The notes under the pieces: model-generated
Database searches by the model: none
What the model was told of the DNA's origin: nothing
What the model saw: only the letters and a program-made list of their open reading frames with translations
Part shown: piece after piece, positions 1 through 7,296 of the stretch
How the letters are laid out: the number at the start of each line of letters is the position of its first letter
Position numbering within the stretch: the stretch's first letter is position 1
NCBI GenBank assembly: GCA_965197635.1
Contig: CBDANN010000007.1
Span: 124,001-188,000, forward strand
From: Bin87 sp965197635
GTDB taxonomy: Bacteria > Chloroflexota > Dehalococcoidia > Lucifugimonadales > UBA3495
DNA: 64,000 nucleotides
Direction of reading: 5' to 3'
Translations under genes and position numbers: made by a program

Positions 1-2
1 CG

Positions 3-1199
3 GCGGGGTGCTCGCAAGAAGAACGGCAGATGGCCCGCATCATGCACTGCTTCACGCACGGCAAGGGCACGGAGGCCATCGGCCTGGTCCACGAGCACCT
101 GAACGACTATCCCACCGACACGCTGGCGATGCGGGTGGCACAGCGACTTTATATGCTGGGCTGCTTCGGCGCCGGAGTTCCTGACTTCCCCAACCACCTG
201 ATGGCGATGATGTCGAAGGTCGCTCCGGCAAACGGCAACGACTGGGCCTTCCTGGGGCAGTACGCCTTCGCGCATCACGAGACGAACCAACCGAAGAAAG
301 CGATGGACCTGGCCACCCGTTCGCTGGAGGGCAATCCTCTGAACGCGGTGGCGTGCCACTCGGTGACGCATTCGTACTTCGAGCAAGGCGATGCCCTCAA
401 CGGCGGGCGATGGCTGGGCGACTGGCTGGACGGCTTTGACCGGCGGGCGTCATACAACACCCATCTTTCCTGGCACCTGGCGCTGTTTGAACTGGCGCAG
501 GGGAAGTACAGCCAAGCGCTGGACCTGTACGAAACGCACATCCGCCCCGGGGTGCAGGCGCGTAACCTGGCGAACCTGCAGGATGCGGCGTCGCTAATGT
601 GGCGGTTGCAGATTTATTCGGGTGAACAACCGGGCAAGCCGTGGGACGAGGTTCGGGACATGGCGCTGCCCGCTGCGGGCGGACCGGGACCGGCGTTCCG
701 CGATTGCCACGCGGCTCTGGCCTTCGCCGGAGCCGGCGATGCCGAGGCCACGCAGCGGCTGGCGGACCGGCTCACCGCACAGGGCGAAAAGGGCGACGAC
801 CTTTCACGGGAGATGACGCTGCCCATCGCGCTGGGAGCGGCGGCTTTCGCGGCTGGCGACTACAACGAGGCCGCCGACCTGATGGGGCCAACCTATCCGA
901 TGATGGCGCGCATCGGCGGGAGCCACGCCCAGCGCGAGGTGTTCGAGGACACGCTGCTGGAGACCTACATCCGCGCCGGCCGTTACGACGAAGCCAAGGC
1001 CATGCTGGATGAACGGCTGTCTCGGCGTTCTTCGGTACGGGATACCTACTGGATGGGCCGGCTGGAAGCCGAAGCGGTGCAAGGGAATCCGGAGGCGTCG
1101 CAACTGTTGCTGGCGCGGGCGAGGGCGGCCTGGGCGCCGACAGCTGAAGCGGGCGCGGCCGAGCTGCAACGGCTCGCGGCGTCGGTGGACTGCGGCTAG
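3..1199 (+). CDS. TTC38-like tetratricopeptide repeat protein, 5' end cut off
   Basis: The frame is open from the left edge of the window, so the true start probably lies outside it; the first ATG at 30 is internal if so. The protein is rich in helix pairs of TPR type, for example around WAFLGQYAFAHHETNQPKKA and ELAQGKYSQALDLYETHI. The order and wording resemble bacterial homologues of human TTC38, which are about 440-460 residues, so some 50 residues may be missing. TPR proteins act as protein-binding scaffolds; no catalytic motif is visible and no partner can be named. It ends convergent with the exonuclease gene, and the two stop codons overlap by 4 bases. Confidence 0.7.
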   Translation, partial: AGCSQEERQMARIMHCFTHGKGTEAIGLVHEHLNDYPTDTLAMRVAQRLYMLGCFGAGVPDFPNHLMAMMSKVAPANGNDWAFLGQYAFAHHETNQPKKAMDLATRSLEGNPLNAVACHSVTHSYFEQGDALNGGRWLGDWLDGFDRRASYNTHLSWHLALFELAQGKYSQALDLYETHIRPGVQARNLANLQDAASLMWRLQIYSGEQPGKPWDEVRDMALPAAGGPGPAFRDCHAALAFAGAGDAEATQRLADRLTAQGEKGDDLSREMTLPIALGAAAFAAGDYNEAADLMGPTYPMMARIGGSHAQREVFEDTLLETYIRAGRYDEAKAMLDERLSRRSSVRDTYWMGRLEAEAVQGNPEASQLLLARARAAWAPTAEAGAAELQRLAASVDCG

Positions 1200-2080
1200 A
1201 GAGTTTTCGGTTCCGGCAGCCGATTGAAGAGGGACTCCAGCCCAAGAGATAGGCAGAGTTTCTCGAAATCGGACTGCTGGATGCCCTCCCAGCACAATTG
1301 GTTGGGATCGGTTTCCGGCAAGGGTACGTCCACGCGCAGGGTCGCCAGGCGGCGGTAGAGCAGGACGTCGTCCATCTGCTCCGACAAGGCTTTCGCCAAG
1401 TTGCCCATTCCGCGCACGTTTACCTCCCAATCAGCGCCATCCTCAGGGATGGCGTCAATGTGTAAGTAACGGGTGAGCACAGTGGCGGTAGATCGAGCGC
1501 CCCAGCCGCGAATGCCGGGGATGCCGTCGGCGGAGTCGCCGACCAGAGCGAGGTAGTCGGGGATAGACCGGGGAGCGACGCCGAACTTTGCCACCACGCC
1601 GGCTTCCTCGATCACCTCACGCCTGCGTCGGTCCAGCATCACGACGTGATTTCCCGCCACAACCTGGGCCATGTCTTTGTCTGGGGAGCAGATGACGACC
1701 TGATCGACCGCCGTTGACTGGGCGAAGCGGACGGCAGCGGTGGCAATGGCGTCGTCTGCCTCGAATTCTGCCATGGGCCACACCGTGAGGCCCAGGGCGG
1801 CGGTGATTTGTTCGGCGAGTGGAAATTGGGCGAGCAACGCGGGGTCAACCCCTTCGCCGGTTTTGTAGCCGTCAAAGAGGTCGTTGCGGAAGGATCGAAT
1901 TACCGTGTCAAAAGCGACGGCGACGTGGGTCACGTCGGGCTGGGCCAATAATGCGATCAGGGATTGGGCCAAACCGTGGGTGGCTTTGACGTCCTGCCCT
2001 TCGGGGGAGGAGCGGCCTGGACGGGGCGAATAGTGGGCGCGGAACAGCTCGTAGGTGCCGTCAACTAGGTGGATCTTCAT
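1196..2080 (-). CDS. 5'-3' exonuclease (PolA N-terminal / FEN family)
   Basis: This 294-residue protein matches the free-standing 5'-3' exonuclease domain related to the N-terminus of DNA polymerase I. It starts with the conserved metal-binding aspartate in MKIHLVDGTYELFRAHY. It continues with the acidic cluster EFEADDAIAT, the second acidic block CSPDKDMAQ, and a helix-hairpin-helix reading VGDSADGIPGIRGWG. The family removes RNA primers and flaps during replication and repair. No polymerase domain follows, so it acts in trans or alone. It is the last gene of the leftward block, 15 bases downstream of the Uma2 array, and may be co-transcribed with it. Confidence 0.88.
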   Translation of the reverse strand: MKIHLVDGTYELFRAHYSPRPGRSSPEGQDVKATHGLAQSLIALLAQPDVTHVAVAFDTVIRSFRNDLFDGYKTGEGVDPALLAQFPLAEQITAALGLTVWPMAEFEADDAIATAAVRFAQSTAVDQVVICSPDKDMAQVVAGNHVVMLDRRRREVIEEAGVVAKFGVAPRSIPDYLALVGDSADGIPGIRGWGARSTATVLTRYLHIDAIPEDGADWEVNVRGMGNLAKALSEQMDDVLLYRRLATLRVDVPLPETDPNQLCWEGIQQSDFEKLCLSLGLESLFNRLPEPKTL

Positions 2081-2095
2081 GGCCGGCGGCTGCGT

Positions 2096-2794
2096 TCACT
2101 CCGCAGAGGTTTCGTGCAGGGAGAAGATACGACGACGCGACTCGAACACGAACCCCGGCATAACGGGTTCGCCGCTGATTGTCTCCGGGTCCTCGAGCAC
2201 TTCCACAGCGGCATCAGGACGATAGACGTACACCCGCCGGCGGTAAGGGTCAATCAGCCAACCCAGCAGCGCCCCGTTGGCGATGTAGAGTTCCATCTTG
2301 CGCTGCAACGGCGGCAACGTATCGGTACCCGACATAATTTCAGCGACGAAGGTCGGGCAAAGGTCGATGGCTCTGGAGGTAATTGGCATCAGCAGCTCCA
2401 TCTGCTCCGGCGAAAGCCAGGCGGCGTCCGGCTGGACCCGAGTACCGTCGGGCAACCTGATAATTCCGCCCGCTCCTGCGGCACGTCCACCGTATCCTCT
2501 GGACCAGAAAACCAAATCGCTACCGAAATCCGCTTCGGCAAAATAGCCGTCCATGTTCACCATAGGATTGATTACCAACTCACCTTCGGCGGTTAGTTCC
2601 AAGTAAAAACCGCGCCCCTCATTTGCTTTGGCACAACCAACCAGCCACTGGTCAATCTCGTGCTCGGTGAGCTTCCCGGCCACCGATTCCAGTATAGGCC
2701 GGATGTTGACCCACAGGGGATGCGGCAGGTCGAGGTAAAACTCGTCCGCATCTGCAACGGCGAAAATCTCTTTGAGAGCGACATCGGTTGCCAT
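2096..2794 (-). CDS. Uma2-family (DUF820) PD-(D/E)XK nuclease-fold protein, copy 5
   Basis: This is the last and most diverged of five tandem Uma2 paralogues (232 residues). The nuclease-fold signature is present: the aspartate in RVQPDAAW, the glutamate in FVAEIMSGTD, and the lysine in LQRKMELYIANGALLGWLI. The Uma2 family is predicted to have a restriction-endonuclease-like fold and is often multicopy in cyanobacteria and Chloroflexota; its cellular role is not known. N-terminal and C-terminal thirds match the other copies closely, while the centre (about residues 80-115) differs. It starts 5 bases after the stop of the preceding copy. It could be an active nuclease or a selfish or regulatory gene; the sequence does not decide. 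Confidence 0.85.
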   Translation of the reverse strand: MATDVALKEIFAVADADEFYLDLPHPLWVNIRPILESVAGKLTEHEIDQWLVGCAKANEGRGFYLELTAEGELVINPMVNMDGYFAEADFGSDLVFWSRGYGGRAAGAGGIIRLPDGTRVQPDAAWLSPEQMELLMPITSRAIDLCPTFVAEIMSGTDTLPPLQRKMELYIANGALLGWLIDPYRRRVYVYRPDAAVEVLEDPETISGEPVMPGFVFESRRRIFSLHETSAE

Positions 2795-2799
2795 AGGGC

Positions 2800-3495
2800 T
2801 TATCCCTCGGGGGTGTCATGCAAGGCGAAAATCCGCCGCCGCACCTCAAACACAAAACCCGGCAGCACCGGCTCGCCGCTGACCGTCTCTGGGTCTTCCA
2901 ATATCTCAACGTCCACATCAGGGCGATAGACGTACACCCGCCGTCGGTAAGGATCAATGAGCCAGCCCAGCAACGCGCCATTGGCGATGTAGCGTTCCAT
3001 CTTGCGCTGCAAAGGAGGCAAGCGGTCGGTGCCCGACATTATTTCCGCGACAAATGCCGGGCAAACGGTGATGGCCCTATCGTCGGCAATGGGTGGCAGC
3101 GAAGCCACTTGTTCCGGTGACAGCCACAGCGCATCGGGGCGTATCCGCGAGCCGTCGGGCAGGCGCATATTGGCGTTTGACCCATGAGCCTCGCCACCAT
3201 ACTCCCTGTTCCAGATGCGAAGGTCGGTCCCTAGCTCAACCTCGGCGAACGAGCCTTTTCGATTTACCATAGGATTGATTACCAACTCCCCCTCTGCGGT
3301 CAGTTCCAGATAGAAACCGCGTCCCTCGTTGGCTTGCTCGAATCCGACGAACCACTGGTCAATTTCGTCCTCGGTAAGCTTGCCGGCCACCGATTCCAGG
3401 ATGGGCCGGATGTTCACCGACAGCGGATGGGGCAGGTCAAAATCGTCAGGGTCGTCAACGGCGGCAATATCTTTGAGAGCGACATCGGTTGCCAT
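2800..3495 (-). CDS. Uma2-family (DUF820) nuclease-fold protein, copy 4
   Basis: A 231-residue Uma2 protein with the same catalytic-type residues as its neighbours: the aspartate in RIRPDALW, the glutamate in FVAEIMSGTD and the lysine in LQRKMERYIANG. It is nearly identical to copies 2 and 3 outside a variable central segment, which here reads FAEVELGTDLRIWNREYGG. That pattern fits recent duplication with local exchange of one cassette. It is separated from the next copy by 5 bases. Function is unknown beyond fold-level prediction. Confidence 0.87.
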   Translation of the reverse strand: MATDVALKDIAAVDDPDDFDLPHPLSVNIRPILESVAGKLTEDEIDQWFVGFEQANEGRGFYLELTAEGELVINPMVNRKGSFAEVELGTDLRIWNREYGGEAHGSNANMRLPDGSRIRPDALWLSPEQVASLPPIADDRAITVCPAFVAEIMSGTDRLPPLQRKMERYIANGALLGWLIDPYRRRVYVYRPDVDVEILEDPETVSGEPVLPGFVFEVRRRIFALHDTPEG

Positions 3496-3500
3496 GGCGT

Positions 3501-4196
3501 CTATCCCTCAGCAGTATCATGTAACGCGAAAATCCGCCGCCGCACCTCAAACACAAAACCCGGCAGCGCCGGCTCGCCGCTGGCCGTCTCTGGGTCTTCC
3601 AATATCTCAACGTCCACATCAGGGCGATAGACGTACACCCGCCGTCGGTAAGGATCAATGAGCCAGCCGAGTTGGGCGCCGTTGGCAAGGTAGCGTTCCA
3701 TCTTGCGCTGCAAGGGAGGCAAGCGGTCGGTGCCCGACATTATTTCCGCGACAAATGCCGGGCAAACGGTGATGGCTCTATCGTCGGCAATGGGTGGCAT
3801 CTCGGCCACCTGCTCCGGCGACAGCCACAGGGCATCGGGGCGTATCCGCGAACCGTCGGGCAGGCGCATATTGGCGTTGGAGCCATGCGCTTCGCCCCCA
3901 CTCGATTCAGTCCACAAGAGCAACCTGGTGAAAAGCTGGCCTTCGGAGTACGAGCCTTTTCGATTTACCATGGGATTGATTACCAACTCCCCCTCTGCGG
4001 TCAATTCCAGATAGAAACCGCGTCCCTCGTTGGCTTGCTCGAATCCGACGAACCACTGGTCAATTTCGTCCTCGGTAAGCTTGCCGGCCACCGATTCCAG
4101 GATGGGCCGGATATTCACCGATAGCGGATGGGGCAGGTCAAAATCGTCAGGGTCGTCAACGGCGGCAATATCTTTGAGAGCGACATTGGTTGCCAT
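3501..4196 (-). CDS. Uma2-family (DUF820) nuclease-fold protein, copy 3 (identical to copy 2)
   Basis: This 231-residue Uma2 protein is identical over its whole length to the protein of the next copy upstream. The central segment reads YSEGQLFTRLLLWTESSGG in both. The nuclease-type residues (RIRPDALW, FVAEIMSGTD, LQRKMERYLANG) are present. The repeat unit including the 5-base spacer is 701 bases long, so this is an exact tandem duplication that must be very recent or kept uniform by gene conversion. Confidence 0.87.
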   Translation of the reverse strand: MATNVALKDIAAVDDPDDFDLPHPLSVNIRPILESVAGKLTEDEIDQWFVGFEQANEGRGFYLELTAEGELVINPMVNRKGSYSEGQLFTRLLLWTESSGGEAHGSNANMRLPDGSRIRPDALWLSPEQVAEMPPIADDRAITVCPAFVAEIMSGTDRLPPLQRKMERYLANGAQLGWLIDPYRRRVYVYRPDVDVEILEDPETASGEPALPGFVFEVRRRIFALHDTAEG

Positions 4197-4201
4197 GGCG
4201 T

Positions 4202-4897
4202 CTATCCCTCAGCAGTATCATGTAACGCGAAAATCCGCCGCCGCACCTCAAACACAAAACCCGGCAGCGCCGGCTCGCCGCTGGCCGTCTCTGGGTCTTC
4301 CAATATCTCAACGTCCACATCAGGGCGATAGACGTACACCCGCCGTCGGTAAGGATCAATGAGCCAGCCGAGTTGGGCGCCGTTGGCAAGGTAGCGTTCC
4401 ATCTTGCGCTGCAAGGGAGGCAAGCGGTCGGTGCCCGACATTATTTCCGCGACAAATGCCGGGCAAACGGTGATGGCTCTATCGTCGGCAATGGGTGGCA
4501 TCTCGGCCACCTGCTCCGGCGACAGCCACAGGGCATCGGGGCGTATCCGCGAACCGTCGGGCAGGCGCATATTGGCGTTGGAGCCATGCGCTTCGCCCCC
4601 ACTCGATTCAGTCCACAAGAGCAACCTGGTGAAAAGCTGGCCTTCGGAGTACGAGCCTTTTCGATTTACCATGGGATTGATTACCAACTCCCCCTCTGCG
4701 GTCAATTCCAGATAGAAACCGCGTCCCTCGTTGGCTTGCTCGAATCCGACGAACCACTGGTCAATTTCGTCCTCGGTAAGCTTGCCGGCCACCGATTCCA
4801 GGATGGGCCGGATATTCACCGATAGCGGATGGGGCAGGTCAAAATCGTCAGGGTCGTCAACGGCGGCAATATCTTTGAGAGCGACATTGGTTGCCAT
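4202..4897 (-). CDS. Uma2-family (DUF820) nuclease-fold protein, copy 2 (identical to copy 3)
   Basis: Protein identical to that of copy 3, 231 residues, with the same Uma2 aspartate, glutamate and lysine in order. The gene lies between copy 1 and copy 3 with 5-base spacers on both sides, so the five genes look like one transcription unit read leftward. No promoter is visible between copies. Two identical genes in a row are unstable to recombination, so copy number may vary between cells or strains. Confidence 0.87.
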   Translation of the reverse strand: MATNVALKDIAAVDDPDDFDLPHPLSVNIRPILESVAGKLTEDEIDQWFVGFEQANEGRGFYLELTAEGELVINPMVNRKGSYSEGQLFTRLLLWTESSGGEAHGSNANMRLPDGSRIRPDALWLSPEQVAEMPPIADDRAITVCPAFVAEIMSGTDRLPPLQRKMERYLANGAQLGWLIDPYRRRVYVYRPDVDVEILEDPETASGEPALPGFVFEVRRRIFALHDTAEG

Positions 4898-4902
4898 GGC
4901 GT

Positions 4903-5616
4903 CTATCCCTCAGCAGTATCATGTAACGCGAAAATCCGCCGCCGCACCTCAAACACAAAACCCGGCAGCACCGTCTCGCCGCTGACCGTCTCTGGGTCTT
5001 CCAATATCTCAACATCCACATCAGGGCGATAGACGTACACCCGCCGGCGGTAGGGATCAATGAGCCAGCCGAGTTGGGCGCCATTGGCAAGGTAGCGTTC
5101 CATCTTGCGCTGCAAGGGAGGCAAGCGGTCGGTACCCGACATAATTTCGGCAACAAACGCTGGGCAAACTGTGATGGCCTTATCGTCGGACACGGGAGGG
5201 AGCGCGGCCACCTGCTCCGGCGACAGCCACAGCGCATCGGGCCGTATCCGGGAGCCGTCGGGCAGGCGCATATTGGCATCGGATCCGTAGGCTTCGCCGC
5301 CGAATTCGTCTTCCCAATTCCCGAGAGCGTTTGCCAGTCTGAATTCGGCCCTTCCGCCGCCACGATTCACCATAGGACTTATCACCAATTCCCCTTCTGC
5401 GGTCAATTCCAGAGTAAAGCCGCGCCCCTCGTTGAGCTCGTGGAACTCGACGAACCACTGGTCAATCTCTTCGTCAGTGAGCTTCCCAGCCACCGATTCC
5501 AAGATGGGCCGGATATTGACCCACAGCGGATGCGGCAGGTCAAAGTAGAACTCGTCCGCGTCTGCGATGGCGGCGGCATCTTTGAGGGTGGTGGCAATAG
5601 CCATATCGGTCATCAT
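4903..5616 (-). CDS. Uma2-family (DUF820) nuclease-fold protein, copy 1
   Basis: First of the five tandem Uma2 genes in the direction of transcription (237 residues). It carries a slightly longer N-terminus than copies 2-4 (MMTDMAIATTLKDAAAIAD) and shares DEFYFDLPHPLWVNIRPILE with copy 5. Its C-terminal half is nearly identical to copies 2 and 3, so it looks like a mosaic of the two ends of the array. The variable centre reads RAEFRLANALGNWEDEFGG. Catalytic-type residues are intact. It starts only 3 bases after the malate synthase stop codon, which suggests transcription from the metabolic genes upstream. Confidence 0.86.
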   Translation of the reverse strand: MMTDMAIATTLKDAAAIADADEFYFDLPHPLWVNIRPILESVAGKLTDEEIDQWFVEFHELNEGRGFTLELTAEGELVISPMVNRGGGRAEFRLANALGNWEDEFGGEAYGSDANMRLPDGSRIRPDALWLSPEQVAALPPVSDDKAITVCPAFVAEIMSGTDRLPPLQRKMERYLANGAQLGWLIDPYRRRVYVYRPDVDVEILEDPETVSGETVLPGFVFEVRRRIFALHDTAEG

Positions 5617-5619
5617 CGC

Positions 5620-7203
5620 CTAGTCCAGGTAGCGGTAACCGGGCAGAGTCAGGAATTCTATGAAGTCGTCGGACAGGACGATTTCGTCGAGAAGCTCTAC
5701 GGCTTTGTCCAGCGCTCCGGCGTTCTGCTGTCCACGCTGTCCCACCAGGGCCGCCGCTTCTTGCGCCCGCACCTGACGATAGAGCTCAGCAGTGATGGGA
5801 CGGCCATCCTCCAGGCTGGCACCGTGATTCAGCCACTGCCAGAGTTGGGAGCGGGAGATCTCGGCGGTGGCGGCATCTTCCATTAGGCCGTAGATGGCGA
5901 CGGCGCCGTTGCCTCGCGTCCAGGCGTCGATGTACTGGAGAGCCACGCTGACGTTGTTGCGGAGGCCGGCTTCGGTGATCTGGCCCTCAGGGACGGCGAG
6001 CAAATCGTCAGGGGCGATGCGGACTTCAGGTATTACGGAGAGTTGGTTGTCGGTGGAAAATGCGGACTGGAACACGTCCTGGACGGGTTCAACCAAGCCT
6101 GGATGGGCGATCCATGCGCCGTCGAAGCCCTGGTCGGCCTCGCGCTGCTTGTCGGACCGGACCTGGGCGAAGGCGGCTTCGTTGGCTGTCGCGTCGTCGC
6201 GGCGGGGGATGAAGGCGGACATGCCTCCCAATGCGTGAGCGCCGCGTCGGTGGCAGGTGTTGACCAGCAGCTGGGCCGCCGAGGTCAGGAAGTGGGTGGC
6301 CATGGTGACCTGCGCACGGTCGGGGAAGACCATATCGGCGCGCCTGTTGAACACCTTGATAACGCTGAAGATGTAGTCCCAGCGACCCAGGTTCAAACCG
6401 GCGGGCCGTTCCCGCAGTTCGTACAGGATCTCCTCCATCTCGAAGGCGGCCAGGATGTGCTCGACGAGGACGGTGGGGCTGATGGTTCCCTGGGGGATAC
6501 CCAAGCGTTCCTCGGCGTATTTGAAAACGTCGTTCCAGAGGCGGGCTTCCAAGTGCGACTGCAACTTGGGCAGGTAGTAGTATGGCCCGGTTCCGTGGCT
6601 CTGCTGAGCAATATGGTTGTGGAAGGCGGTGAGACCGAAATCGAAGAAGCTTCCGGCAACGGGTTCGCCGTCGACCAGGACGTGGCGCTCCATCAGGTGC
6701 AGTCCACGGGGCCGGACACACAGGGTGGCCAGTTCGTCATTAAGGCGATATTGCCGCCCGTCGGCGGCTTCATCGCTGATGGTGCGACGGTAGGCATCGC
6801 GGACGTTGAGCTGGCCGTCCAGCGTGGGCACCCAGGCTGGGGAATGGGCGTCCTCGAAATCGGTCATATAGACCTGCGCCCCGCAGTTCAGGGCGTTGAT
6901 GACCATGCGGCGGTTGGAAGACGGGCCGGTTATCTCCACGCGGCGATTGGTCAGGTCAGCCGGAGCCGGATGGACGCGCCAGTCGCCCTCCCGCACGCTG
7001 CGGGTTTCGATCAGGAAGTCCGGTGTCGCGCCGGCGTTGATTTCGGCCTGCCGGCGGGCGCGAGCCTGCATCAACCGCCGTCGGGTAGTATCGAAATTGC
7101 GATGCAGTTCAGCAACGAATTCCAACGCGTCATCGGTGAGGATTTCAGCGTATTGAGCGGGTACTGCACCGAGGATTTGAATGTTGTTGTCCGGCATTTT
7201 CAC
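5620..7203 (-). CDS. aceB: Malate synthase A
   Basis: Condenses glyoxylate with acetyl-CoA to malate, the second step of the glyoxylate bypass. The 527-residue length fits the A-type enzyme. Family stretches are plain: YMTDFEDAHSPAWVPTLDGQ near residue 110-130, the signature region RPAGLNLGRWDYIFSVIKVF around 265-285, and a C-terminal domain with NNVSVALQYIDAWTRGNGAV. No isocitrate lyase lies in the window. The upstream neighbour is a PEPCK-like gene 93 bases away on the same strand, so the pair may link C2 use to gluconeogenesis; that link is inference. Confidence 0.93.
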   Translation of the reverse strand: MKMPDNNIQILGAVPAQYAEILTDDALEFVAELHRNFDTTRRRLMQARARRQAEINAGATPDFLIETRSVREGDWRVHPAPADLTNRRVEITGPSSNRRMVINALNCGAQVYMTDFEDAHSPAWVPTLDGQLNVRDAYRRTISDEAADGRQYRLNDELATLCVRPRGLHLMERHVLVDGEPVAGSFFDFGLTAFHNHIAQQSHGTGPYYYLPKLQSHLEARLWNDVFKYAEERLGIPQGTISPTVLVEHILAAFEMEEILYELRERPAGLNLGRWDYIFSVIKVFNRRADMVFPDRAQVTMATHFLTSAAQLLVNTCHRRGAHALGGMSAFIPRRDDATANEAAFAQVRSDKQREADQGFDGAWIAHPGLVEPVQDVFQSAFSTDNQLSVIPEVRIAPDDLLAVPEGQITEAGLRNNVSVALQYIDAWTRGNGAVAIYGLMEDAATAEISRSQLWQWLNHGASLEDGRPITAELYRQVRAQEAAALVGQRGQQNAGALDKAVELLDEIVLSDDFIEFLTLPGYRYLD

Positions 7204-7296
7204 TCGTCCGAATTGGGCTGTTATCGTTATCCCGGTATTAATCGTGCTTCAAAGTGATGACCAATTCCGTCTCGACCATTCCGCTGATCACCCAGG

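Larger units (their letters stand above)
3496..4897. repeat. Exact tandem duplication, two 701-bp units
   Basis: Units 3496-4196 and 4197-4897 each hold one complete Uma2 gene plus its spacer and appear to be base-for-base the same. The 3' end of the unit continues into copy 1 (4898 onward) for roughly 70 bases before differences begin, so all three share a boundary. Confidence 0.85.

Noticed and set aside
2096..5616. Regular repeats that might be read as a CRISPR-like or satellite array
   Set aside because: The repeat unit is about 700 bases and codes for a full protein; there are no short repeats with spacers.
6043..7257. A long plus-strand open frame (404 codons) opposite malate synthase
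   Set aside because: It mirrors a confident gene, has no family resemblance or ribosome site, and its codons are those of the antisense of GC-rich coding sequence. The same applies to long frames at 8236-9387, 27714-29747 and 36768-38474.
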